Of a DNA stretch of 64,000 bases, positions 1-8,974 are shown piece by piece. Where the stretch lies: assembly GCA_019753235.1 (NCBI GenBank), contig JAIELF010000021.1, positions 1 to 64,000 on the forward strand. The letters are read 5' to 3'. The translations under genes and the position numbers were made by a program. The notes beneath the pieces were generated by a model. That model was not told the origin of the DNA, searched no databases, and worked only from the letters and a program-made list of their open reading frames with translations. Positions within the stretch are counted from its first letter, which is position 1, and each line of letters begins with the position of its first letter. Source of the DNA: a bacterium (GTDB taxonomy: Bacteria > Planctomycetota > Planctomycetia > Kolteriales > Kolteriaceae).

Positions 1-1
1 C

Positions 2-103
2 AGAGACGTCTTGAACATGGATTGGCAAGGGTCCGAGGGGCAGAGGTTCGTCGACGGGATTTATGCCGACGCCTACCGCCTCATCGGTGGAGGTGAATCA
101 TGA
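2..103 (+). CDS. qatB: QatB C-terminal end (partial, cut by window edge)
   Basis: An open frame runs from the window edge to a TGA at 101-103 and ends in residues GIYADAYRLIGGGES. Only 33 residues are visible, so the identity comes from context. The stop overlaps the next start by four bases (ATGA), and the next two genes are QueC-like and TatD-like, in the order of the antiphage Qat operon (qatA ATPase, qatB, qatC, qatD). The qatA gene and most of qatB would lie left of the window. Confidence that it is coding is high; that it is QatB specifically is inference. Confidence 0.6.
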   Translation, partial: RDVLNMDWQGSEGQRFVDGIYADAYRLIGGGES

Positions 104-1449
104 TCTGGAATTCGATTGTGCGTCTCGGAGTCCACGATTCGTTCGAGCCCGCTATCGACCAATCGGCGCCTCGCATCTCCCATGGCCTGTTTCGCCCCGC
201 TGACCCATGGGATATCGGAACCGATGTCCTGAGAACGATCTCCAAGTCGATGGAACTCGCGCCTTCTCCCATCGCGGTCGACTTGCTGAACCTGGCCACA
301 GCCGTCTATGCGACCGATCTGCGGATCCCGCGAAAACTTTCGGCAGATCGTTGGCAGCGCTCCATCCATCTTCATATGCCGGTGCGGGAACCGGATCTTT
401 GGGCTCCGCTCCAAGAGGACTTTAGCCGAGTCATTACCTACCTCACCGGCGACTTTTGGGATGTCCACTTTCGCGCCGCCGAACGGTTCGAACTTCCGGC
501 CAAGCCGAAGCGAGCCAAGGTCTTGGTGCCCACTGATTCAAATGTGGTTGCCCTCTTTTCCGGAGGACTGGACTCTCTCGTCGGTGCGATCGATCTTTTC
601 GAAGACGGTCAACGGCCCGTCTTGGTTGGTCACCACGGCAGTGGGATGACCAAGACCGCCCAAAGCCATGTTCTCCAGCGACTGCGCGCCTCTTACGATA
701 AGGATCTTTCCGATCTCCTGTTTTTTGTTCAACCTCACAAACAGAAACGATCCGGCGAACAGTCGATGCGATCTCGTTCCTTCTTGTTCCTTTCGCTCGG
801 CGTTCTCGTGTCGACCGCCCTCGCCCATCAGCCTCCCCTGGTGGTTGCGGAGAATGGTCTCATTTCGCTCAACATCCCCCTCACCCCGTCACGCATGGGG
901 AGCCTGAGTACTCGGACCACCCATCCCTTTTTCGTGAAGAGTTTTCAGAACCTCCTCACGGGACTCGGAATACCCACCATAATCGAGACCCCATATCGCT
1001 TTCAGACCAAAGGAGAGATGCTCAAGGCTTGCAAAAGCCGCGACATCCTGAAGGAGTCGCTGCCCCACTCCATGTCGTGTTCCCATCCCGAAGCGGGTCG
1101 GTTCGCCGGCAGTAGTCCCGGTGTCCACTGTGGTTACTGCGTCCCCTGTCTCATCCGCCGAGCAAGCACTCGGGCGGCGAGGTTTCCCGACTCTCCCTAT
1201 CGCGTCGATGTCCTGGCCCATACGCCGGATCCGACTTCCCAAACGGGGAGTGACCTCCGTGCCTTCCAAATGGCCATCGAGCGACTCAAGAGCTTGTCCC
1301 AACAACAACGGCGCGCCTTGGTCCTCTCCAGCGGTCCCTTGCCCGCTGATGATATTCTTCCTTACGGGGACGTGTTCATTCGTGGGATGAACGAGGTGGG
1401 ACACCTCCTCTCTCGGTCAAAGCAATCGCCGAAGGCGTCATCGCGATGA
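100..1449 (+). CDS. qatC: QatC: QueC-like PP-loop protein of the Qat antiphage system
   Basis: A 449-aa protein with a PP-loop ATP-pyrophosphatase signature, ALFSGGLDSLVGA, near residues 151-163. A cysteine cluster at about 325-350 (CSHP...HCGYCVPC) matches the zinc-binding cysteines of QueC-type 7-cyano-7-deazaguanine synthases. QueC proper is about 230 aa, so the roughly 150-residue N-terminal extension and long C-terminal tail mark it as the Qat type rather than a queuosine enzyme. It starts inside the qatB stop and its own stop overlaps the qatD start (ATGA), so the genes are translationally coupled. In known Qat systems QatC is required for phage defence; its substrate is unsettled. Confidence 0.85.
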   Translation: MIWNSIVRLGVHDSFEPAIDQSAPRISHGLFRPADPWDIGTDVLRTISKSMELAPSPIAVDLLNLATAVYATDLRIPRKLSADRWQRSIHLHMPVREPDLWAPLQEDFSRVITYLTGDFWDVHFRAAERFELPAKPKRAKVLVPTDSNVVALFSGGLDSLVGAIDLFEDGQRPVLVGHHGSGMTKTAQSHVLQRLRASYDKDLSDLLFFVQPHKQKRSGEQSMRSRSFLFLSLGVLVSTALAHQPPLVVAENGLISLNIPLTPSRMGSLSTRTTHPFFVKSFQNLLTGLGIPTIIETPYRFQTKGEMLKACKSRDILKESLPHSMSCSHPEAGRFAGSSPGVHCGYCVPCLIRRASTRAARFPDSPYRVDVLAHTPDPTSQTGSDLRAFQMAIERLKSLSQQQRRALVLSSGPLPADDILPYGDVFIRGMNEVGHLLSRSKQSPKASSR

Positions 1450-2222
1450 ACCTTTTTCCGCTCGTTGACGCCCACTTCCACTTGGATCTGTTCCCCGATC
1501 CAGCTTCTCTCGTCCGTGAGATCGAAGGGGCGCAGATCCACACTATCGCTGTCACCAACGCCCCGTCGGTCTTCCGTCATACCCAGGAACTTTGTTCGAC
1601 CACGACCTTCCTCCATCCGGCGGCGGGACTCCATCCCGAACTGGTTGAGTCCCACGGACGGGAACTGCCGGAACTGATTCGCCTGATCCCACACTCGAAG
1701 ATCATCGGCGAGGTCGGCCTCGACTACAGCAGTCCGGATCCACGAATTCGGGCGTCCCAGCGAACGGTTTTTTCCGGAATTCTGGAGAGCTGCGCGGCTC
1801 ATCCGAATAAGGTCCTCTCCATTCATTCTCGCCGAGCGGTCTCCGACGTCCTGAGCGCCCTCGGGCCACGCTTTCCCGGGATTCCGATCTTGCATTGGTT
1901 CACCGGCAGCATGCGCGAACTGGAGCGGGCGATCGAGATTGGTTGCCACTTTTCCATCAATGCCCCCATGTTGCGATCCCGTTCCGGCTTCGCCCTTGTC
2001 CAACGAATGCCGTCCTCCCGGATCGTGACCGAAACCGACGGGCCGTTCGCCAAAACAACCGGCCGCGGGGCTGTCCCCCAGGACGTCGCTCACTTGGTCA
2101 TCGAACTGGCTCGCTTCTGGGATCTCGCGGAGAACGAGGTTCGACGCCTGATTCTGGAAAACTTTTCTCGGATCCTTCCACTCCCCTCTCCTCCCGCTCC
2201 GGCCCCGTCCACTCCGCAATAA
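1446..2222 (+). CDS. qatD: QatD: TatD-family metal-dependent DNase of the Qat system
   Basis: A 258-aa TatD-like amidohydrolase-fold nuclease. Metal ligands visible are HFH at residues 10-12, Glu in EVGLDY near 89, His in SIHSRR near 126, His in LHWFTG near 150 and Asp in TETDGPF near 198, the full TatD set. The start overlaps the qatC stop by four bases. It is the last Qat gene. The next gene, on the other strand, ends 64 bases further on. All catalytic residues are kept, so it is probably an active DNase. Confidence 0.87.
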   Translation: MNLFPLVDAHFHLDLFPDPASLVREIEGAQIHTIAVTNAPSVFRHTQELCSTTTFLHPAAGLHPELVESHGRELPELIRLIPHSKIIGEVGLDYSSPDPRIRASQRTVFSGILESCAAHPNKVLSIHSRRAVSDVLSALGPRFPGIPILHWFTGSMRELERAIEIGCHFSINAPMLRSRSGFALVQRMPSSRIVTETDGPFAKTTGRGAVPQDVAHLVIELARFWDLAENEVRRLILENFSRILPLPSPPAPAPSTPQ

Positions 2223-2286
2223 TGGAATGAACACGTCTTCCACCGGTGGTGCATGTCGGCTGGCCCGGCAAGCTCGGCGACCTCGC

Positions 2287-4158
2287 TCAGAGATAGGCGT
2301 TCGTCGCATACTGCTGAACCATCCGGTGGGTATTGAAAAAAGAACCGTTCAGCGCGATCGTGTTGCGCATCATTTCAAGCCAACCTGCTGGGTTCCGGTA
2401 GTACAGAGGAAGAACGGCATCCCGAAGCTTCCGGTAAAGGTCTTCCGCGTCCTTGGCGTCGGTATCCGGATCCGACGTGGTGTCGGCGGACCCAATCGAC
2501 CAGCCGGTCACTCCTTCCACATGTCCCTCAATCCACCATCCGTCCAAGGTACTCAGACTCGGCACTCCGTTGTGAGCCGCTTTCATGCCCGAAGTCCCCG
2601 ACGCCTCCAGCGGCCGGCGAGGTGTGTTGAGCCAAACATCGACCCCGGCGGTCAACAGTCCGGCAAGCGGGAGATCGTAGTTTTCGAGATAGACCACGGC
2701 GAGGCGACCCCGGAGCCGATCGGCGGCTGCGAAAACGCGGCGGATCGCCTCCTTTCCCCCTTCGTCCCTCGGGTGGGCCTTCCCCGCGAAAACAAGTTGG
2801 ATAGCTCCGTCCTCGCGCGCCAGAGAGGCCAACCGCTCGATGTCGCGAAAGACCAGATCGGTCCGCTTGTACTCGGTCGCACGGCGGGCAAAGCCGAGGG
2901 TCAAGACATTGTGAGCCAGTTTCTGACCGGTGCGTCGTTCGATCTCGCCGATCAGCCGGGCCTTCGCCAAGACATGGGCGTCGCGGATTTCACCCGTGGG
3001 GATTCCCACCACCGAGCGCAGTGCTGCGGGATCGTTAACCCACCCCGGAATCCGGTGGTTGTACAACTCGCGGAAACTCTCGCTGGTCCAAGTCCAGGAA
3101 TGAACGCCGTTGGTGATGGCTCCGATCGGCTGTCCTGGAAACATGTTCCGGGAGACCTCCGCATGGCGCTTCGCGACCCCATTGACATAGCGGCTCATGC
3201 TCATGCCGAGGTGGGTCATGTCCAGTCGATCGGTTCCGCCAAGCATTCTCACCACGGGCTCCGGGAGGGGACTGCTCAGAACTTGCTGGACCAGATCGTA
3301 AGGAAACGAGTCATGACCAGCCGGAACCGGGGTGTGGGTGGTGAAAATGCACTCCGCACGCGTTCCATGGAAGTCCCACGTCGGCCAATTGCCTGTCTCA
3401 AGCAGTTCAATCACCAGTAGCGCCGCATGGCCCTCATTCATGTGGAAACGATTGATGGAATGATAGCCAAGGGCTCGGAGCATCCGCACCCCGCCAATAC
3501 CCAGGACGACCTCTTGCGCCAGCCGGTAGCGCTGGTCGCCGCCATACAAGTAGCTGGTGAGTTCGCGATCGCGGGGATCATTGTTCGGTAGGTCGGTATC
3601 TAAGAGAATCAGAGGGACCGTGAATCCGGTGACCCCGACCACGTCGTGCTGCCAACCTTTCACTTTCACCGGCCGTCCCTCAATGGAGACCTCAATCTCG
3701 ATACCGTCCGGGGGCTCGACGTTCGTGCCGGGTTGGGCGAGCGGGCGGTGGGTGAACTTGCCCAGATCCCAAACCGACCACCGCTCTTGTTGATGACCTT
3801 GGGAGTCCAAGAGTTGCTCGAAATATCCCATTGAGTTCCGAAGAGAAACCGCGACCACCGGCAGACCAAGATCGGCGGCCGACCTCAACGTATCACCGGC
3901 CAGGACGCCCAGGCCTCCGCTGTACGTTGCCATCCCCGGCTCGACCGCCACCTCCATCGAAAAGTATGCGACCCGCCGAGGAAGATCCTCCCTCGCCGCT
4001 TCGCTGGCCGGGCTCAACGCGTAGGCGCTCGGCATCGCCAAAAACGTCTGTTTGCAGAACTGGGAGCAAAAGACGAAACGCTTCCCTTCGTATTCGCTCC
4101 AGATGGCTCCGTCTTCGTGCACATGCATGCCGCAGACCGGATCGATCGTCATTTTCAT
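2287..4158 (-). CDS. YHS-domain / alpha-glucan phosphorylase fusion (GT35)
   Basis: A 623-aa protein. Residues 1-45 form a YHS metal-binding domain (DPVCGM and FCSQFC). The rest is a short-form alpha-glucan phosphorylase, which releases glucose-1-phosphate from glycogen or maltodextrin. The PLP-lysine motif EASGTSGMKAAHNG lies near residues 517-530, and RVAYFSMEVAVEP opens the catalytic part. I chose ATG 4158 over GTG 4161 because of the AAGGA about ten bases upstream. It is the last gene of a minus-strand redox operon and starts 34 bases after the cytochrome c stop. A YHS domain fused to a phosphorylase is unusual. Confidence 0.8.
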   Translation of the reverse strand: MKMTIDPVCGMHVHEDGAIWSEYEGKRFVFCSQFCKQTFLAMPSAYALSPASEAAREDLPRRVAYFSMEVAVEPGMATYSGGLGVLAGDTLRSAADLGLPVVAVSLRNSMGYFEQLLDSQGHQQERWSVWDLGKFTHRPLAQPGTNVEPPDGIEIEVSIEGRPVKVKGWQHDVVGVTGFTVPLILLDTDLPNNDPRDRELTSYLYGGDQRYRLAQEVVLGIGGVRMLRALGYHSINRFHMNEGHAALLVIELLETGNWPTWDFHGTRAECIFTTHTPVPAGHDSFPYDLVQQVLSSPLPEPVVRMLGGTDRLDMTHLGMSMSRYVNGVAKRHAEVSRNMFPGQPIGAITNGVHSWTWTSESFRELYNHRIPGWVNDPAALRSVVGIPTGEIRDAHVLAKARLIGEIERRTGQKLAHNVLTLGFARRATEYKRTDLVFRDIERLASLAREDGAIQLVFAGKAHPRDEGGKEAIRRVFAAADRLRGRLAVVYLENYDLPLAGLLTAGVDVWLNTPRRPLEASGTSGMKAAHNGVPSLSTLDGWWIEGHVEGVTGWSIGSADTTSDPDTDAKDAEDLYRKLRDAVLPLYYRNPAGWLEMMRNTIALNGSFFNTHRMVQQYATNAYL

Positions 4159-4191
4159 CACCCAAAGTCCTTTCTCACATGGGAACCAACT

Positions 4192-5010
4192 TCAATGGTG
4201 CTTGTACCAACCAACCCCCTTGATGTCGTTCCAGGAAGTCGTCTGGTGGCACAAGTGACATTCGTTGACGGTTGCGTGTTCCTGCCTCGCCACGCGCATC
4301 GAGATCATTCGGAAATGCTCCATCAAGTGGCTCGGAGGAGGCTTGTGGCACTCGGAGCAATCGACGGAGCTCGCAGCGGGATGGACAAACAGGGCGATGG
4401 ACCACGCATTGGTTCGGTGGCAGTGCGCGCAGTCTCTTCCGAAGTAGCCCAGGTGGCGATCCTGGTTTGAGTGGCAATTCGCACAGTCGAGCGCCCCCTC
4501 TGCTCCTTTTCCGGATTCACCGTCGGGATCAGCAGAGGAGTTGTTCTGATGATGCTCTATCCACCCGGCGATTCGCTTCGCGGCTTCCTGGGTCGCCTCG
4601 CCGCTCCCCTGGGTTCGGATCATGCGCAGTCCAATGCTCGCCAGCGCCCGATGATCCATTCCCACCAAGCGATGCCCGACCCCAAGGTGCTCCGCGTGGC
4701 AAGACGAGCATGAACCAATTGTTCCATGAAAGGCGGTCGGTTGCCGAGCGAGCAATGCCTCTTCGTTGGCGTGACAGATGATGCAGTTGCCGGCTGTCAC
4801 TCCCCGAACCGGGGTGTGGCAACGGCGGCAATCGTGTTCCAAGAACGAATGGGACTCCGAAAGCTCGCCCGGACTGACCATCCGCTGCCATGTCGACACC
4901 GACCCCATCGCCCATCGGGATCCCTCTGGATGACGAGACAAAGCGAGCCCAGTTCCCGAAAGAAGGATCACCATGGCCATTGCCCACAGAAGACCGCGTC
5001 GCGGGCTCAT
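4192..5010 (-). CDS. Seven-haem c-type cytochrome, membrane-anchored or secreted
   Basis: A 272-aa protein with an N-terminal hydrophobic segment (about residues 8-24) and seven CXXCH haem-binding motifs: CRRCH, CIICH, CSSCH, CANCH, CAHCH, CSECH and CHLCH. The start at 5010 is set by the ATGA overlap with the upstream gene; longer open frames upstream are shadow. It is probably exported and receives electrons from the di-haem membrane cytochrome encoded just before it. The histidine-rich spacing resembles class III or NrfB/NapC-like multihaem carriers, but I cannot assign a subfamily. Its terminal acceptor is unknown. Confidence 0.85.
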   Translation of the reverse strand: MSPRRGLLWAMAMVILLSGTGLALSRHPEGSRWAMGSVSTWQRMVSPGELSESHSFLEHDCRRCHTPVRGVTAGNCIICHANEEALLARQPTAFHGTIGSCSSCHAEHLGVGHRLVGMDHRALASIGLRMIRTQGSGEATQEAAKRIAGWIEHHQNNSSADPDGESGKGAEGALDCANCHSNQDRHLGYFGRDCAHCHRTNAWSIALFVHPAASSVDCSECHKPPPSHLMEHFRMISMRVARQEHATVNECHLCHQTTSWNDIKGVGWYKHH

Positions 5011-5768
5011 GACAACCACCGTAGGCCGAAGTAAACTGCTGCCCAGACGTGAAGGCCAAGGAGGCCATAGAAGGCCAAGCTGATGACAATGTGGGCCTTG
5101 AGCCAGTTGCCGAACCATCGCCGGAAGCTCTCATGCGTTTTTACCGCATACTCCAGGTCCGCCATCGCGTCCACCAACTGGATAAGCCCAACGTCGTCTA
5201 ATCGCGGATCTCGCCGGAACTCTTGCCCCGAAGCGAAAAGTGCACTAACCCACCAGGACATCACATTGCCCCGGGGGCGACGCAGTCGCTCGTTCTTTGG
5301 GGCATCCCTCATCGCTCCACCGGCCTGTCGATAGACGATTTCGAGTTCGGTCAGCATTTCCCTTTTCTCCTGCATGTTCTGCGAAAGCTGATTCATCAGG
5401 TAGCGACCGGTGAAGCCGCTCAGGACAACGATGAGCATCATCGCCGTCAATGCAATCCCCAGGGGACTCTCAAACTTGTGTCCGGTGTGCAACAGAGCCA
5501 GGATCGGGCCGATGATCCCGGCGTAGATGTGCCAAGTGAGAAGAGTCGCCATCGACACATGGCTCGTCGACCAGCCTCTTAGCGGAGGGATTCTCTTGAC
5601 GAAGAGGTAACCGAGCGGGACCAACATCAGGATTGCCCCGGAAACTCCCAAGACTCCTCCGGCCAGGCTACCGGCAAACCGTGGCGAGCGATGGACAAAG
5701 AACCCGAGCCACAGGACGAGCATCAATGTCACCAGCCCACTCGCGATGACGCGTTCCCGGTCCCTCAC
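5007..5768 (-). CDS. Membrane b-type cytochrome-like protein (putative di-haem electron conduit)
   Basis: A 253-aa integral membrane protein with about five hydrophobic helices (roughly 8-25, 35-57, 72-94, 103-122 and 225-248). Histidines H80, H94, H97, H226 and H240 sit in or near helices in a pattern typical of ferric-reductase or cytochrome b561 type haem ligands. The start is GTG at 5768, two bases after the reductase gene stop. It lies between an NAD(P)H-flavin/2Fe-2S reductase and a multihaem cytochrome c, so it probably carries electrons across the membrane. The haem number is inferred from histidines only. Confidence 0.7.
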   Translation of the reverse strand: MRDRERVIASGLVTLMLVLWLGFFVHRSPRFAGSLAGGVLGVSGAILMLVPLGYLFVKRIPPLRGWSTSHVSMATLLTWHIYAGIIGPILALLHTGHKFESPLGIALTAMMLIVVLSGFTGRYLMNQLSQNMQEKREMLTELEIVYRQAGGAMRDAPKNERLRRPRGNVMSWWVSALFASGQEFRRDPRLDDVGLIQLVDAMADLEYAVKTHESFRRWFGNWLKAHIVISLAFYGLLGLHVWAAVYFGLRWLS

Positions 5769-5771
5769 AGA

Positions 5772-7676
5772 TCAGGCCTCCACGGTGACGTTTCCGGTCG
5801 ACTTGGCCTGACAGGCAAGCACAATCCCATTTTCTTCGTCCCCTGGTTGCAGGCCCTCCCGGACCTCCATGGTGACCGACCCCGAACGGAGCTTCACGCG
5901 ACACACGCCGCACGTCCCCACCCGGCAGGAGTTGTCGATGTCGACTCCCAATGCGTCCGCGACCTCCAAGATCGTCTTCTCCGGCGGCAAGGGCGCCGAC
6001 CGTTCGGATGCCGAAAAGGTCACCAGGGGTAGGAGTTTTGCGTCTATCTCCACGTTCGCCTTCGACGATCGTTGCTCGGACGAAATACCGGGTTCGGGTT
6101 TGCCGAGCGCCGGACCGAAAGCCTCCAACCGAATGCGATCCCTTGGGACCCCGAGTTCGATCAGCGTCTGTTTCGCTGCCTCCATCAGCGGCACCGGGCC
6201 GCAGATGTGCGCGTAGCGACTCGCCACATCGGGGACGGACCTGGAAATGAGTTCCTTGGTAATCCTTCCCGTCGCTCCACCCCAGTCGGTCCCCTCCGGA
6301 TGGGTGACTGTGACAACGACGTGCAGGTGCGCGTGTCTCCTCGCTAGGTAGTCGAGTTCTTCGCGGTAGATGATGTCTTTTGGCGAGTGGACGCAGTAGA
6401 GGACGTAGATGTCCCCACCCCAACTCCGATCAACCAAGTAGCGAAGCACGCTCATCAGGGGAGTGATGCCCACCCCCCCGCCAATCAACAGGATGCATTT
6501 GCACTCGCGGCCGGTGAACGTGAAGCTCCCCATCGGTCCGGATAGCTCCAGCAGGTCCCCCTCCCGGATATGCTCGTGGAGAAATCCCGACACCACTCCC
6601 CCTTCTTCCCGCTTGATCGTGAGTTCCGCGTAATCGCGCTGAGAGGGAGACGAGGCGATGCTGTAACTCCTTCGCACCACCTTCCCTTCCACGGGAACGC
6701 CAACCGTGAGGAATTGGCCAGGGAGGAACTCGAAGGGAAGAATTCCGCCGAGGGGGCTCATCAGCCGGTAGGTCTTGACGTCGGGAGTTTCCTGAAAAAC
6801 GCGAGCCACCCGAAGCTTTCCCGACCACTTCCTCGGCGGAACGTTCGGCGAAGGCGGAGTCATTGCTGGCCCCTCGCTTGTCCCCGCGGAGGGAGTTCGA
6901 TGCCGGGCATCCGCATCTTTGTGATCAAGGCCCGATGAGCCAGTCAGGGATTCCAGGAGGGCGGCTGCGCGGCGCATCTTGTGGAAGTACATCCCGATCA
7001 TGGTGGCGGAGAAGGCGATCAGGACGACCATCACCGCTAAGTGAATCCACGAGAGTCCTGAATGGGGAGTCGGAGGCGCTTCTGTCAGACGCATTTCCCG
7101 CTTGAACCACCGAAGGGCGACCTCCGATGGACTCGCCCGAACCGAAAGGGCCTGATAGGCTGCCGCCGAACTTTCGAATCTCCGAATGCCGGCCCGCATT
7201 TCCTCGGTTGCTTCGCGAAGGGACAACGGATCCCCCGACGACACTGAAGCGGAAAACCGTTCGAGGCCCCTCGATAGTCCAGCGATCCCCTCACCCATCC
7301 GACCCCGAACGATCTCTTCCACCTGAGTTCTCTGTTCCGGCGACAGCTCGGCGAGATTCATCAGTGACGGGAATACGGGCTGTGGGGACAATCCACCTTC
7401 CATCATGGCGCTCATCATCTTCCCCATCTCACCTTCCATCCCTCCCATTCCCATGGGGGGCCCGCCTGCTCCACTCGGGCTCGCCACCTTCGGAGGATGG
7501 TGCTTCGCGTGTTCCTCAGGGGAGATCTGAGCATCGCTCCGGTCGATGAAAAAGCAGAGGACAACCGGCGCCAGGAGAAAACTCAACAACCGGGCTGGAT
7601 GGGAGCGGGGTGGGGCGCCAAACGCCGAGGAGAGACGTTCGGACGCAAGAAGCACAGTTGTCGTTTTTCCACTCAT
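5772..7676 (-). CDS. Membrane-anchored FAD/NAD(P)H oxidoreductase with C-terminal 2Fe-2S ferredoxin domain
   Basis: A 634-aa multidomain protein. Residues about 25-48 look like a signal or anchor. Residues about 50-200 are Met/Gly-rich and then helical, with an LSPEQRTQV motif as in Spy/CpxP proteins. A transmembrane helix follows at about 208-232. Residues about 280-500 are a ferredoxin-NADP reductase module (RRSYSIASS for FAD, GGGVGITPLMS for NAD(P)H). The C-terminus is a plant-type 2Fe-2S ferredoxin (CRVGTCGVC and LACQ). Predicted topology is periplasmic N-terminus with cytosolic reductase. It is followed by cytochrome b and c genes, so it is probably the electron entry point. Fusion of a Spy-like domain to a reductase is uncommon. 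Confidence 0.8.
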   Translation of the reverse strand: MSGKTTTVLLASERLSSAFGAPPRSHPARLLSFLLAPVVLCFFIDRSDAQISPEEHAKHHPPKVASPSGAGGPPMGMGGMEGEMGKMMSAMMEGGLSPQPVFPSLMNLAELSPEQRTQVEEIVRGRMGEGIAGLSRGLERFSASVSSGDPLSLREATEEMRAGIRRFESSAAAYQALSVRASPSEVALRWFKREMRLTEAPPTPHSGLSWIHLAVMVVLIAFSATMIGMYFHKMRRAAALLESLTGSSGLDHKDADARHRTPSAGTSEGPAMTPPSPNVPPRKWSGKLRVARVFQETPDVKTYRLMSPLGGILPFEFLPGQFLTVGVPVEGKVVRRSYSIASSPSQRDYAELTIKREEGGVVSGFLHEHIREGDLLELSGPMGSFTFTGRECKCILLIGGGVGITPLMSVLRYLVDRSWGGDIYVLYCVHSPKDIIYREELDYLARRHAHLHVVVTVTHPEGTDWGGATGRITKELISRSVPDVASRYAHICGPVPLMEAAKQTLIELGVPRDRIRLEAFGPALGKPEPGISSEQRSSKANVEIDAKLLPLVTFSASERSAPLPPEKTILEVADALGVDIDNSCRVGTCGVCRVKLRSGSVTMEVREGLQPGDEENGIVLACQAKSTGNVTVEA

Positions 7677-7731
7677 AGTCTCACATGTAAAACACTCACA
7701 TCATCGATCCCTTCCTTCATGGTGTTGCAGC

Positions 7732-8538
7732 TCACTTCGGAGGGTGTTGGTGGCCGGCATGCGGATCGGAAGGGGCGGCCGCCTGCAGGGGAGGCGATAA
7801 ACCGAGGAGAGTCTTGCGTTGTTCTTCTGTGAGAATCTTTGCGGCTTCTCCCACCGCGCGAATGAAAGCCAGACGCTGATCCCCGCGCAGGTGTTCGATT
7901 TCCCTCACCTTGGCTTCGATGGCCACGGCGTCCGGTTTATCGGATGCGGTGAGTTGCCAAAGGGATTGTTCCGCCTCTTCGATCGCCCGCCCCTTGGCAG
8001 CCGATTCGAGAAAAGTTCGCTGCTTGATTTGGTTGAGCGACATCTTTTGATCCTGGCTCAGAGTGATGTGCTGGCCGTGATCCAGGAAGAAGTTGGTGAC
8101 GCCGATGTGGTACAGATGGGACGCCCCTGGAAATCCTGGCAGTGCGGAGGGGATCGCCGTTCCCGTTCCGCTCGGAGCGTTCCCCATCATCGGCATCGCG
8201 TTTCCTCCCGGAGCCGCCTGAACGGGCGCCGGCATCCCTTGCATCATCATGTCCATGCCGCCCATTGGCATCCCCACCGTACCAGGCGAGGCGATTACTG
8301 GAGGCGATGCTACCCCCATCGGCGCCGGTGTCGCTCTGGGAAGGTTCGCCTCCACTCGCGAGACCTGAGCACGGAGTGCCGCGATCTGCGCGGATAGGGA
8401 CTCGCGACTCGGGGTGGGAGAGTTGCCGGGCTGGCCGGACGTCTGGGCAACCACCCAGGCGGGCACGAGCACCACTACAGCGCCCAACCCCACGTAAAGC
8501 GTGGCGGCAAGGAGTTGGAACCGCCACAGCCTTTCCAT
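7732..8538 (-). CDS. Exported Spy/CpxP-like (LTXXQ) metal-stress protein
   Basis: A 268-aa protein with an N-terminal signal helix (about residues 8-30), a short coiled coil, a Pro/Met/Gly-rich linker (GMPMGGMDMMMQGMP) and a helical C-terminal half containing LSQDQKMSLNQI and LTEEQRKTL, the LTXXQ-type repeats of Spy/CpxP periplasmic chaperones and zinc-resistance proteins. It ends in a His-rich tail (DPHAGHQHPPK). I set the start at ATG 8538, preceded by GAGGAG; the longer open frame upstream is unsupported. It heads the minus-strand redox operon and is divergent from the HMA gene at 8975. A metal-chaperone role is inference. Confidence 0.7.
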   Translation of the reverse strand: MERLWRFQLLAATLYVGLGAVVVLVPAWVVAQTSGQPGNSPTPSRESLSAQIAALRAQVSRVEANLPRATPAPMGVASPPVIASPGTVGMPMGGMDMMMQGMPAPVQAAPGGNAMPMMGNAPSGTGTAIPSALPGFPGASHLYHIGVTNFFLDHGQHITLSQDQKMSLNQIKQRTFLESAAKGRAIEEAEQSLWQLTASDKPDAVAIEAKVREIEHLRGDQRLAFIRAVGEAAKILTEEQRKTLLGLSPPLQAAAPSDPHAGHQHPPK

Positions 8539-8974
8539 GGGATCTCCTCGTTGAAGGAACAGCGGTGCCATCCGGGGCATTTGCTTTCCACATGGCCGAG
8601 TGTCCCGCAACATGTTGGATGCGAGCTGGCTTCCCTTCCTTCTAAACAACCGTCTGGGAAGAAGATTTCGCATGCCCATGTCGAATCTCGCCCCGAACCC
8701 GATCGCTGATTCCATCACAGCAACGTGGGTGCTTGTTCGGAGTGCGAGATACGTCTTTGGCCACCCTTTCGATCCAATTCTCCGTTTCTTGAAAAATCCG
8801 CTGAAGAAAATCCCAACCAATGGCATCTCATGTTTGAGCGCGGCCCATCTTGAGGGCCCGGATGGTGTACAGCGATCTGTTCGCGCAACGAGTGATGAGC
8901 AAACGATTCGAGTATCGGTCCGAAGCTTGTGTTTGACTTCGAGCAGATTCACTGTTTGGTGCAAAGGAGTTGCC
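8539..8974. promoter_or_regulatory. Divergent intergenic region, probable promoters
   Basis: 436 bases without a supported gene separate the minus-strand Spy-like operon from the plus-strand HMA gene. It must hold promoters for both directions. I saw no strong palindrome that would define an operator. The reading frames crossing it are extensions of the neighbouring genes. Confidence 0.4.

Noticed and set aside
1362..2309. Long minus-strand frame opposite qatD
   Set aside because: No recognisable protein features; the plus strand has all TatD ligands.
2227..3420. Long plus-strand frame opposite the glucan phosphorylase
   Set aside because: It mirrors the minus-strand phosphorylase codons; the phosphorylase has clear domains and the plus frame does not.
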